From contig CM065802.1 in NCBI GenBank assembly GCA_033398695.1, positions 152,134,096 to 152,198,095 on the forward strand: a stretch of 64,000 nucleotides of DNA, read 5' to 3'. The DNA comes from Orobanche coerulescens (taxonomy: Eukaryota; Streptophyta; Magnoliopsida; Lamiales; Orobanchaceae). The notes below the pieces were generated by a model. It was not told the DNA's origin, made no database searches, and worked only from the letters and a program-made list of their open reading frames with translations. Numbering within the stretch: position 1 is the first letter of the stretch; the number at the start of each line of letters is the position of its first letter. The translations under genes were made by a program, and so were the position numbers. This document shows positions 23,190 through 34,099 of the stretch, piece after piece.

Positions 23190-23430
23190 CTCCCTCCGTC
23201 CACGAAAATGTGTCCAAATTTTGACTTTTTCGGGTCAAAATTTATAAACTTTGAACAAAAAATTGCCATTAATATAGAAAATTTTATAGAAAATTTAAGT
23301 TATATTTTAGAAATACACATTAGGACAAATCTAACCTAGTACTTACATTACTATAATTTTTTATATATTGCTTGTAATTTATGGTCAAAATTTATAAATT
23401 GACTCGAAAAAGTCAAAATTTGGACGCATT
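23190..23430. mobile_element. Stowaway-type MITE, right end degraded
   Basis: It begins CTCCCTCCGTCCAC after a TA dinucleotide, the usual Stowaway terminus. An internal inverted repeat pairs GTCCAAATTTTGACTTTTTC (from 23212) with GAAAAAGTCAAAATTTGGAC ending at 23425. The right terminus GGACGGAGGGAG is missing. It abuts the right repeat of the TRIM-like unit. Confidence 0.65.
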
Positions 23431-24218
23431 TTTTATCAAATTAATTATATTAAAAACTGAAAATTTTAATCACAATATTGAAGAAACTAACAAATTGTAC
23501 CTCATCAAAAATTAGGACAAATAGATTTATCGATGACGTCGCGACGGTCAGTGCAGAAACTATGAAGTAGGAAGTACAAAATTATAAATAGTTAATTTCT
23601 TTCACACACTTTCACTTTGAACAATTGAATTTGATTATCGGAAATAGTATTATTGAAGAAGAAGAAGAAAAAAAAAATTCAGCCGAAGAATGAAAAAAAG
23701 TATACTCATTTCTTCTATTTATTCTCATGATTTCTAGCGTTCTGATTTTTAAAATCCTAACAGTATACATATTTTGAGAATAGATTTTTGGTTGCAGAGT
23801 TGGGCGACGGAATTGAAGGATGATTGATGAAGAGATAGAATAGAAGTTGAAGGGGGTGTTGAACTTTGTGCAATTAATATATATCTTTAGTCGATGTTTA
23901 ATAGTTTTTTTTCAATTAAATTGGGGCCCCAAATAAAAAGAAACGTGCGCTGCCTATTATTATCCCTAAACATTTCGCAGGGAAAAAAAAGTGCTATATC
24001 CCTAAACATTTCGCAGGAAAAAAAAAGTGCTACGGCTGGATTTGAACACTCCACCAATGGAAAGAAGAACAAGCACTTCACCGCTGGACTAACTCTGGAT
24101 GATACATTAACTATCAATAATAACATATATATATATATATATATATAACAGAATACTTAAAAATTTTGGGCCCTCCAAATTTTGTGGCCTGGGGCCGTCG
24201 TCCAGGCCCGCCCGCCCT
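23431..24218. other. Non-coding stretch, probably interior of a hAT-type element
   Basis: No gene was seen. It contains a tandem pair of about 35 bp (CCCTAAACATTTCGCAGG…, about 23963-24034), an (AT)n run at 24124-24146, and GGGCCCTCCAAATTTTGTGG next to the hAT terminus at 24232. Confidence 0.4.
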
Positions 24219-24232
24219 CAGGGCCGGGCCTG
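24219..24232 (-). mobile_element. Terminus of a hAT (Tip100-like) element
   Basis: Minus-strand CAGGCCCGGCCCTG is followed by GC-rich CTGGACGACGGCCCCAGGCC, as in plant Tip100-type hAT ends. It interrupts the LINE frame at 24233. The opposite terminus and the 8-bp TSD were not located. Confidence 0.45.
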
Positions 24233-24458
24233 GCCAAAATTATATGCGTAATGCGAAAGAAAAGCAGCTGCAAAGTTGCCTTCACGATAAATGTGTCTAA
24301 TCTCCACGTTCTCAAACTGTGGTAGCAAGCTCCAAATATTGCTCACTATATGTCTGCGGCAAGGGTGAATCATCCCTGGATCATCTCAATTGCAACCAAG
24401 CTATCACTCTCTACATGCAAAGTCTTCACCTCCGTATCCAAAGCATAGATCAAACTTT
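24233..24458 (-). pseudogene. L1-type LINE ORF2, RNase H end (left part)
   Basis: The minus-strand reading includes LHVESDSLVAIEMI, a stop/shift, then RHIVSNIWSLL and YREGNFA. This is the plant LINE RVT_3 (RNase H) domain. It continues the frame that stops at 39628 on the other side of copia C1, so C1 split this LINE. The hAT-type end cuts it at 24232. Confidence 0.7.
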
Positions 24459-25039
24459 TGTTAAAAATCATCACCAACCCACCTTCTCAAATGTCAAGTA
24501 ATCTAGAAGCCACCATCTTTGAAGCAGGGGCGCAGCTACATGGGGGGGGGGCGACCCCCCAATTTTTTTTTTTTTGCGATGTAGTGGGTATATAGTTTTC
24601 GTGTAGAAAAATTTCGGTATATTGAGTTTCGACCCCCCAAAATTTCGCTATTACCCGAAAAATAGCGTTACGAAAAAAAAATTTAGGTCCCGACCCCCCA
24701 CTGAAAATTTTCTAGCTTCGCCACTGCTTTGAAGATTTTTCCACCAACAATTGTTGAAGCCATCAACTTTGAAGTTGGAAGCTTCATCCATTCACACCAT
24801 CCTTTCACACCATGATTTCACACCTCATTTATTCCTATAAATAGCAAGGCATTTTGTTGATTTGTATCTCATCTCCAAGAGTGAGTTCAAAGAGTGAATA
24901 ACAATCCAAGTTGAGATTAAGTGAGTTTGAGAATTTTTATTTTGTGAGTTTGTAATTCTATTCTTGAGTGATAGTAGAATAAATATTTTTCTCTCAAATC
25001 ATCGTTAATTCACTATAATGATCCTTTGATATCCCAACA
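24459..25039 (+). repeat. 5' LTR of C1, with MITE
   Basis: Same sequence as 39257-39627 except for the MITE and scattered substitutions. CCTATAAATAGC (about 24834-24845) is its TATA box. Confidence 0.92.
24525..24726. mobile_element. hAT MITE in the C1 5' LTR
   Basis: A 202-bp insert. The left end CAGGGGCGCAGCTA and right end TAGCTTCGCCACTG are inverted repeats (12 of 14). It is flanked by the perfect 8-bp duplication CTTTGAAG (24517-24524, 24727-24734). The 3' LTR has the empty site. It contains a G run followed by a C run and GACCCCCCA-rich sequence, with no coding capacity. Confidence 0.92.
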
Positions 25040-25041
25040 AC

Positions 25042-25057
25042 TGGTATCGGAGCAAGG
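25042..25057 (+). other. Primer-binding site of C1
   Basis: TGGTATCGGAGCAAGG, 2 bp after the 5' LTR end. It matches the initiator tRNA-Met-type PBS common in plant LTR elements. Confidence 0.85.
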
Positions 25058-25410
25058 TTTTGGAGTGCTAGCCGGAAGTGGTAGAGGAGCTGAAAATTTC
25101 GAGTTTTACAAAGGTGGTCGAAACTCAATTTTGAGGATACCGTTAGATTCCTCGTGTCGAGACGAGTTCAGAGGTATTTTCGGAATACAAAACCGACGTC
25201 AGACGAAGCCGTACAGGCTGCCGAAAAAATCGTCTCAAGGTTGAAGACGATGAACAGTAGTTTCTGCAAATAAATTTTCCAAAAGATTACATACTGGTAT
25301 CTGAACTTTCGGAAGTTTTTAATTCAGTCCTTAAATTTCTGAAATTTTTTATTTTGACCCCAAAAATTTCAAAAAAATTTATTTTTGGCCCCAGAAGCTT
25401 TGTTAAAATC

Positions 25411-26848
25411 ATGGCTGATTTTACTACCTCTATTGAGAAGCTCAATAACAACAATTATGGGTCATGGAGTACCCGTATGAAGTTTTACCTGCTCGGGCAG
25501 GACTTATGGGATATCGTGAACGGAGCTGAGACAACACCACCAAGGGAGGCCAAAAGCACAGACACAACCTCCGACATCTCAACCTCAACACCGGTACGAC
25601 CAGATGCTGCACATCAAAGGCCAGTTGCCGACCCTGATGCTTTAAAGAAATGGAAAGTTAAGGTAGGCAAAGCTATGTATGCCTTAATTGTAGCTGTAGA
25701 AGATGAATTTCTCCAGCGGATCAAAGATGCCCGAACACCGAAGGAAGCTTGGGATACATTGGCGGCTATTTTCGCTAGAAAAAATGATGCAAAATTGCAA
25801 AGGCTTGAAAATGATCTTTTGTCGATCTCCCAGAGAAATATGTCCGTGAGTCAATATTTCTCAAAGGTGAAATCTCTTTGTGACGTGATTTATAAACTAG
25901 ATCCTGAAAATGGCATTACACAAACCAGGATGAAAAGAATTATCATCCACGGATTGAAGCCGGAGTATAAGAGTATTATCACGACAACCCGGGACTGGGC
26001 CAACGAGCCAACTTTAGCAGATCTGGAGAATTTGCTAATTAATGAAGAGGATCTAGACAAACCCACATCTAGTCGACCAACCAATAGTGAAGAGACAGCC
26101 CTTTTCACTAATAGAAGAGACAATCAAGGATGCGGACGAGGACGCGGTCGTGGTCGAGGACGAGGACGTGGTTTCGGGAGATTCAATAGTCAAGAAAGAG
26201 ATGTTCGAGGAAACCAAGATAGAGGTTTCCAGTCAGGGGGAGCTCGAGGAGATCAACATAATCAAAATGGTCAGAACCGGTGGCAACAAAAGGATCGTCA
26301 AAGTGACGAATGTTTCAATTGCGGCAAGAAATGACATTATGCAAAAAATTGCTGGTCCAAGAGAGTTGAAGGAAATGCAGCAACAACATCTAAGGACAAG
26401 GCTCCAGGAGAAGAAGATTGGGATTTCGAGACTTCCTTCTATGCCGAGGAGGTAGATACTGCTGATACACGAGGGAAAGGCCCAAGAGAGGAATTCGCAC
26501 TTACTACGGTATGTGAGCAGTTAGTCGATTACAAGAATGATTGGATCGTTGACTCTGGTTGTTCCAATCATATGTCTGGAGATGAGTTGAAACTTGTAAG
26601 TATGACAAGTACAACGGAGATCGAGTTATTGTGACAGCTGATAACACACAATTACCAATAGCCCATGTTGGCAAGACACAACTGCCACAAAGGTACGGAC
26701 ATAAAGAAGTACAACTCAACAATGTCTATCATGTCCCAGGGATGAAGAAGAACCTGTTGTCAGTACCACAATTAACTGCTTCAGGTAATTATGTGTTGTT
26801 TAGCCCGAACGATGTGAAAGTGTATCGTTAATTGAAATTCATAGGTAC
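25411..26848 (+). pseudogene. C1 gag and protease part
   Basis: From ATG 25411: MADFTTSIEKLNNNNYGSW (copia gag N-terminus), a UBN2-type gag with EAWDTLAAIF and LSISQRNMSVSQYF, an Arg-Gly repeat (GRGRGRGRG), then the knuckle CFNCGKK-stop-HYAKNC. The TGA at 26332-26334 sits where the family has Gly. Protease DWIVDSGCSNHMSGD follows at about 26541. A frameshift near 26595 precedes VTADNTQLPIAHVGK and MKKNLLSVPQL. The frame is broken at 26848 by G1 and continues at 36440. Confidence 0.92.
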
Positions 26849-27867
26849 TGTAACACCCCGAGATATTCGGAATAATTACAGCGCCGTAAACCCTTTAGAT
26901 AAGGATTTACAAGGCTAATTTCAGAAGAAGTGTAAAAACAATACAATCGAACAACTGAAGTTCAAATACAGATTTGATTCAACCGATCAAATGAGTTAAC
27001 TTATACAACCATATCGAATTGACTTTATTAAAACAGACGTACTCGAGTACTAAACGAACCAAGAAGACAAATCACAATAACAATAACATCAATCACATCA
27101 CTGAGCCATTCCATCGTCCGCTTGTGCATCGTGGTTGCCTCCCCGCTCCTCGGCTACCTGAACATCAAAACAATGTCCACCCCCGAAGGGGTTAGCAAAA
27201 CAATGCTAGTACAAGTATCGTCAAACAATAAATCATCAATGCATCATAAAGCATGCAAAACGGACTTCCGCCACCGGAATCCAACGATGTGAATCCTCAC
27301 GATTCCATCAACACAATACAAGGTAATCCAAGATCCGGCTTCTCAAGATAGATCCCCATGATGATCCCGTCGGACCAACGCATGGTGGAAAACCCGTCCA
27401 ACGATCCAGCGCCCTCAGCATAGATCCCCATGATGATCCCGTCGGACCAACGCATGGTGGACATTCGATCCAGCGCCCTCAGCATAGATCCTCATGACCC
27501 CCCCTAGGATCATTTATACCATAACCGATCAATTATGCATACTCATATGCATTTTAAATGTTCATCAATACGAACAAACAACAACGAATATCACGAGAAT
27601 TATCATAAATACATCTCATATTCAATAATATGAACAAAACCACAAGCATGATAAATCGAACTCGACATATGATACTTGCCTTGAAAATGGCAAGGACGAA
27701 ACACTTCAATGATCTCGACCCACTCGAAGGCCGACTCCTTCGATCAACGTAACAAGCTCGGACCTTAACAAAGGAACGATATACAAATCATCTCAAGTCG
27801 AACGATGGCCTAACAATTCGGTCTACGGCCGAAAAGCTCAAAATAAACAATCTGCCTGGACTGCTTA

Positions 27868-28060
27868 GCGTGCGCTACGTACTCTACGTAACGTGCGCTA
27901 AGCCGGCCTGTTAGCGTACGCTATCGTGTAAGACTAGCGTGCGCTAGCTACGAACTGACAGTTCGAATCGGCTGATATATAACGTACGCTACGTACGTTC
28001 TGTGCGTTAACTGAACCCCGATAGCGCACGTTAACTCACATATGTTAGCATGCGCTACCC
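27868..28060 (-). repeat. TAGCGTGCGCTA palindrome array II in the G1 3' LTR
   Basis: Irregularly spaced TAGCGTGCGCTA and variants (ACGTGCGCTAA, TAGCGTACGCTA), downstream of the TATA box in LTR sense. The equivalent in the other LTR is 35118-35310. Confidence 0.85.
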
Positions 28061-28744
28061 TTGCATGGCAGAACACTGCTAACGGAAAAACTGGGTCGAA
28101 AGGTGGTGAATTCATGAATTCTATGACGATACAACAAGTCATCCTCAAGCATGTCATGCTAATAAGGTTTTGTGGAAGTTCCATGATCATGAGGTACAAA
28201 TATACGGATAATCAACTCAACATCATAACCTTATCTTCGATCTTCAAGAAATATTCTAAGTTCCGATTATTCCAAGTCCCAAAACATATGATTCCTTACG
28301 TAAAACATACGAACTAGGTAATCTCCGATTACTAACCATAAATCGATTTGAAAACTCTTAGGAGTTCATACTACTAAGATGGTTCAAAGGTTCATACGAT
28401 GAATAAGTGTCGAAACGTCGAAAATATCCTTCTAACATGTGATGACCGATCATAAACGAAATAACTGGCTATCTAAACATGATCAGACGTCCTTAAGAAC
28501 ATTACTAACATTGGTGAAGAATCACCTACCTCAAGTAGTGAAGAACACGGAGGAAAATGAAGCAATCCGACACCGAAAGCTTGAACACCAATCTCCAATG
28601 ATATACGATCTTCAATCACGAATCAGGATGTTGATATGAAGTGTTTGGGGTGAAGGAAGTTATGTTATAAGTGTAGGAATTCGGGTAATGAGAGTAGAGA
28701 GAATTGAAATCATGAATAGGATGCTGTCCTATTTATAATAAATG

Positions 28745-29045
28745 GCTATTAGCGCGCGCTAGACCGTGTTCGTAGCGTGCGCTAACGGCTCACAGTCTAA
28801 ACTGTACTAGGCACTTAGCGTGCGCTACGCATATACTTGTAGCGTGCGCTAAGGCATTGACTCGGCTTTTCCCGAAAGCCGTCCAGGTACATCCGACACG
28901 ATCCGACAGGGGTCCCCCGGCCAGATCTCACCTACCGCACGTCTCAATCAAATTGACCGTGCCTAGCGTGCGCTAATGACCCTCTGTAGCGTGCGCTATG
29001 AATCTACGTTAGCGCACGCTAAACACATCCGATAGCGTGCACTAT
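28745..29045 (-). repeat. TAGCGTGCGCTA palindrome array I in the G1 3' LTR
   Basis: About nine units just upstream of the TATA box. The equivalent in the other LTR is 35995-36292. Confidence 0.88.
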
Positions 29046-29243
29046 ATGCGCAGATTTACAATCTTTAAATCACAACCATGCAATTAAACGCTCGACAACA
29101 TCGGACTATGAAATACGGAGAATAGTACTCAGACAAAAGTACAATTATTACAATATCACAAGTTCCAATTACATAGAAATCTCGGGTATTACATCCTTCC
29201 TCCCTAAAAAGAAGTTTCGTCCCGAAACTTAAGATAAAAACAA

Positions 29244-32200
29244 CTACGGATATCTAGTCTTCATACTGTCCTCCGTTTCCCAAGTGGCCTCTTCGACTCC
29301 ATGTCGTGACCATTGTACTTTAACCAAGTGTATTGGTTTATTCCTCAATTGTTTGATCCGGCTCTCAAGTATCTTGATTGGTCTTTCTTCGAAGGTGCCA
29401 TCATTAGCTATTTCGATCTCGTCGAAATCAATGACGTGACTGGGGTCCGGTACATACTTCCGCAATTGGGATACGTGAAACACATTGTGAACGTGACTCA
29501 GCGATGGTGGTAAGGCCAACCTGTATGCTAAATCTCCCACTCTCTCGAGGATCTCGAATGGTCCGATATATCTCGGACTAAGTTTGCCTCTCCTCCCAAA
29601 ACGGAAAATTCCTCGTGTAGGAGACACCTTCAATAGTACATGGTCTCCTGCGTCGAACTCTAAAGGGCGACGACGTACATCTGCATAAGACTTCTGTCGA
29701 CTCTGGGTAGTCAACAGTCTCTCTCGAATCGAAGCTATCTTCTCTTGAGTCTGAATAATCAATTCCGGTTCCGTCCCGATCAAATCCGAAGAATCATCCC
29801 AACACAGGGGGGATCGGCATCTTCTCCCGTATAAAGCTTCAAATGGGGCCATCTTAATAGAAGCATGCCAACTGTTATTATAGGTGAACTCGATCAAGGG
29901 CAAGTGAACTTCCCAATCAGTCGACCAATCTAATGCACAAGCTCTAAGCATGTCTTCTACTGTCTGTATAGTTCTTTCAGACTGACCATCCGTTTGGGGA
30001 TGATAAGCTGTGCTAAAGTTGAGCTCAGTCCCCAAAGCCCTGTGAACTGCTTTCCAGAAATGTGACACGAAACGACCATCTCGATCCGAAATAATGGTCT
30101 TCGGCGTCCCGTGCAATCTGACTATCTCCGCAATAAATATTCGTGCCAATCTCTCGGGTCCTCATGTATCTTTAATTCCCAGGAAATGAGCCGACTTGGT
30201 TAGTCGATCAACTACAACCCAAATCATGTTCATTCCCGTTCTAGTCCTTGGCATACTCGTGATGAAATCCATCGAGATATCTTCCCACTTCCATTCAGGG
30301 ATCGGAAGCGGCTTTAACATTCCGGCAGGTCGTTGATGTTCAATCTTAACCTGCTGACAAGTCAAACACTTCGAAACGTACTCCGCTACGTCCTTCTTCA
30401 TATTCCCCCACCAGAAGTTTTGCTTTAAATCTTTATACATCTTACTACTGCCTGGGTGAATAGAATAGGGCGCGCTATGAGCTTCCTTTAAAATTGTCCG
30501 TCTCAAATCATCATCCTCGGGAACGCAGAGTCGACTCTGAAATCTCAGAACCCCATCATCTTGTATCACGAATCCTGGGGCTTTTCCTTTCTTTACTTCG
30601 TCACATAATCGAAGGATCAGGGAATCGTTCAGTTGTTTAGACTTGATCTCCTCGACTAGTGATGAAGTCAGTTCCATCACATAAAGTTGCCCTTGGATTC
30701 CTGGTGCCCATACCTCAATCCCCTCGCGGATCAGTTCTCGTTGAATACTGGTTTGGGACGTAAGTGCTTCCAACACTCGAAGAGAAACAGGTTTACGGCT
30801 CAAAGCATCAGCTACTACGTTTGCTTTCCCCGGATGATAGAGAATCTCCAAGTCGTAATCCTTGATCAATTCCAGCCACCTTCTCTGCCTCATGTTTAAT
30901 TCTTTCTGACTGAAGATGTACTTGAGGCTCTTATGATCTGTAAAGATCTGACAATGAGTGCCGTACAAATAATGTCGCCAAATATTCAAGGCAAAGACCA
31001 CAGCTGCTAGCTCCAGATCATGAGTCGGGTAATTAATCTCGTACGGTTTCAATTGCCGAGAGGCATAAGCAATCACTTTATCCTTCTGCATCAACACACA
31101 ACCCAAACCCCGATTCAAGCGTGCTGTATACCATAAATCCATCGGTTCCCTCTGCGGCGCTAATATAGGTCTTGTCGTCGGTCTCCTCTTAAGTTCGTCA
31201 AAACCCGCCTGGCACTTCTCATTCCACATGAATTTTTGAGTTTTCTGTAACAGCTGGGTGAGCGGACGAGCAATTTTGGAAAATCCTTCTACAAAGCGGC
31301 GATAATATCCAGCAAGTCCTAAGAAGCTTCGGACCTCTTTCACGTTTTTAGGAGCTTCCCAATCCAAGATTGCTTCGACTTTCTTCGGGTCCACCTGAAC
31401 TCCGTCGGCTGATATCACATGCCCAAGGAAAGTTACTTCCTTAAGCCAAAACTCGCATTTTGAAAATTTTGCATACAGTTGTTCCTTCCTCAAGGTGCTT
31501 AAAACCACACGTAAATGTTCAGCATGTTCCTCTGTGTCCCTCGAATATATCAGGATGTCGTCAATGAAGATGACCACAAATTTATCCAAGTATTCCAAGA
31601 ATACCCGATTCATCAATTGCATGAATACTGCAGGAGCATTGGTAAGTCCAAATGGCGTTACTACAAATTCATAATGCCCGTACCGGGATCTGAAAGCAGA
31701 TTTCGGTATATCCGATTCCTTAATTCTCAACTGGTGGTATCCTGATCGCAAGTCAATCTTCGAGAATACCCTTGCCCCTTGCAGTTGATCAAACAAGTCA
31801 TCGATCCGAGGTATAGGATACTTGTTCTTGATTGTCATCTTATTGAGTTCCCTGTAATCAATACACAGTCGGAGGGATCCGTCTTTCTTTCGGACAAAAA
31901 GAACGGGCGCTCCCCAAGGAGAAACACTAGGTTGGATATAGCCCTTCTGTAACAATTCCTCCAGTTGCTTCTTGAGTTCATACATCTCGGTTGGCGCCAT
32001 GCGGTATGGTGCTCTGGAAATAGGAGCTGCTCCAGGCTCTAATTCGATAGTGAATTCCACTCCCCTCTGCGGAGGTAACCCAGGTAGTTCGTCAGGAAAT
32101 ACATCTGAGAACTCATTCACAACTGAAATAGATGAGAGCTCTACTCCTTCCTCTTTCCTCATGGCATAGCACCAAAGTCCGTGACATCCCTGCTTCAGTA

Positions 32201-33860
32201 ATTTCACAGCTTTCATTGCCTTGATCAATTTTCCCGAGCTTCCCGGTCTCCATCCCCGGAATAAGTATTCAGATCCGTCATCAGCAATGATGGAAATGAC
32301 TCTCTCTCGGTAATTCAGCACAGCTCCATGACGGTTGAGCCAATCATCTCCGAGAATTAAATCGTCACCGTAGATGTCAACTACAATAAGAACCGATGGC
32401 CAATCTCTTCCTTCTATAGATACTGGGAAATCCTTGGCTTCTAGTGTTCCCACAATTTTCTCTCCGCTCGGTAATCCCACAACATAAGGTTCACAATTAT
32501 ACAAGCACGAGATTTTCAAACGATTAACACAGTTCAAAGATATAAAAGAATGCGTAGCTCCCGAGTCGAACAAGACACTAACTGGTTGCAAAAGGATCTG
32601 AATCGTACCTGATGCAACAGCTGTGTTCTGATCGTCAGATTTCCTCATTTCGTACAGGCGTGGAGGAACGGACCCAGCACTGGATGCCTCTCTCTTCCCA
32701 GCGTTCTGCTGCTGAAATCCACTTTGCTGCGTCTGGTTCACACTCGTCTCCTTCGGGACTGGAGATGGAGTGCGAGTACCAAAAGATCGGGTCGCATTTC
32801 CACAAAACGTTGCGCGATGTCCTTCCTGTCCACACTCGAAACAGGTCACAGCAGGCACGAAACAATCACGTCGAACATGCCCCGCCTTGCCACAGTTGTA
32901 GCACTTCTTTCCTGCGTCTAAAACAGTCGGTGCTGCCCGGAACTTCTTTCCACCTCGAGAAGGATGCGGAGGTCTCCTGGATGAATGAAAAGAGGACTGA
33001 CCCTTGCGAGGTCCGCTACTCTTATCCTCCGTGAAGTTGCCAGACACCTTCTGTTTCTTTGCTTCCGTCGCTTTCTCTACTGCTGCCTCCTTCATATCAT
33101 AGGCCAACGCCTTGTCCTGATACTGTCGCAAGGTGGTACATTCAAATCCGGACATATACTGCTGAATTTCCGGCTTCATTCGCATGTCAAAATGAAAAAT
33201 CTTCTCCGCCTCGGTCCTGACCAAGTGGCGCACATAAGTCAGCTGGTGATTGAAAGACTTAATCACGTCCGTCACAGATGCTTCCGAATTTTGTGGTGAG
33301 AAAAACTCCCGAACTCGGGCTTCTCTAACTGGGCGAGGACAATACTGCGCCTCCATCATCAATTTGAATTCCGTCCAGTCAACATTGTGCTCCTCCGGTC
33401 GGATGGCCTCCCACCAGTCGAAAGCCTCCCCGGTCAAAAGATACTGGGCGACCGGAACCTTCCTATCGTTGGGACAGTTTATCCCCGCAAAAATCTTCTC
33501 TAATTCCTTCAGCCAATGATCCCACGAAAGCGTCTCAGCGGAACCGTCAAATTTCGGAGGATGCAATTTGACCACCTCGGTAAGCCATTTATCTCCCCGA
33601 TTATCCACGTTGTTCTGCTGTCCCATCGCCGTCTGCATGTGATCCACAACTTGAGCAAACCGGTTTATTTGGGCAACCACCTGCTGAAGCACTCCCGGCA
33701 CGTTAGGATCTGCATTATTATTTGCCGATCCCTGCTGTCCCCCGGAATGTGAATCCATTTGACTAGCGGCTATCTCTGGAGTAGATACCGACTCTTCTTG
33801 CCTCGCATTTCCACGTCCGCGCCCACGACCGCGTCCGCGTCCACGACCTCCTCTCAACAT
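29244..33860 (-). pseudogene. G1 gag-pol polyprotein with one in-frame TGA
   Basis: I chose the start [13 protein letters not shown] (ATG 33858-33860); an upstream ATG at 33893 adds 11 unlikely residues. In order: Arg-Gly tail, retrotransposon gag ([21 protein letters not shown]), two zinc knuckles ([28 protein letters not shown], about residues 320-350), protease [13 protein letters not shown] (about 430), RT with [16 protein letters not shown] and [10 protein letters not shown] (about 765), RNase H with THDLELAAV and [11 protein letters not shown], integrase zinc region ([11 protein letters not shown]…[11 protein letters not shown]). A TGA at 30162-30164 interrupts the integrase; the equivalent G3 codon is Trp. 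The same frame continues to 29244 with ISDRDGRF, YHPQTDGQSERT and a C-terminal chromodomain (LVKVQWSRHGVEEATWE). The RNase H catalytic Asp region is out of frame over 31112-31158. Confidence 0.93.
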
Positions 33861-34082
33861 ACTGTAAACATAAATACTCAATATCCAGGACAAACTTTCT
33901 CAAAGTACATCCATCAATGTTTACAAGACATGAATTAAATAAAACAGTAGTATTCGAGATTAGGAAACTTACAACCACAGTCCACACGACGATGCGGGCT
34001 CAGCAGTGATGTTACGAACGACCAATAATCAATAACGTAATGCACCCAACTAACCCTACTGCCAAGATATCCATAAATCTTA

Positions 34083-34094
34083 GCTCCGATACCA
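34083..34094 (-). other. Primer-binding site of G1
   Basis: In minus sense TGGTATCGGAGC, 5 bp after the 5' LTR end. It is of tRNA-Met type. Confidence 0.85.
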
Positions 34095-34099
34095 TATTC

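Larger units (their letters stand above)
22051..23192 (-). mobile_element. TRIM-like unit: direct repeats of about 280 bp around an unknown ORF
   Basis: The segments 22051-22338 and 22922-23192 are direct repeats of each other. Both contain AACTTGGTGAACAAGAAATAA, an AAT microsatellite and AGTAAGATCTAT. In minus sense each has a TATA-like element (ACTATAAATAGAT in the right copy). The interval between them holds the ORF at 22300-22872 and, just upstream of it, TTGGTATGGAGAG, which resembles a degenerate tRNA-Met PBS. No TG/CA ends or target duplication could be fixed, so the retroelement reading is tentative. Confidence 0.45.
26849..29193 (-). repeat. 3' LTR of G1
   Basis: 2345 bp. In LTR sense it contains palindrome array I (29045-28745), TATAAATAGG (28728-28737), palindrome array II (28060-27868) and a 64-72-bp tandem repeat (27500-27332). 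It ends GGCGCTGTAATTATTCCG…GGGGTGTTACA. Confidence 0.95.

Noticed and set aside
24030..24110. A tRNA T-loop-like string (GGATTTGAAC)
   Set aside because: No acceptor, anticodon or D arms fit around it. Similar strings are frequent in hAT-derived repeats.
26087..26455. A 122-aa plus-strand ORF overlapping the C1 gag
   Set aside because: It is a shifted frame of the Arg-Gly tail and zinc-knuckle region. The real frame has the gag and CCHC motifs.
32612..33299. Plus-strand ORFs of 65-140 aa inside G1
   Set aside because: They are antisense shadows of the well-supported gag frame.
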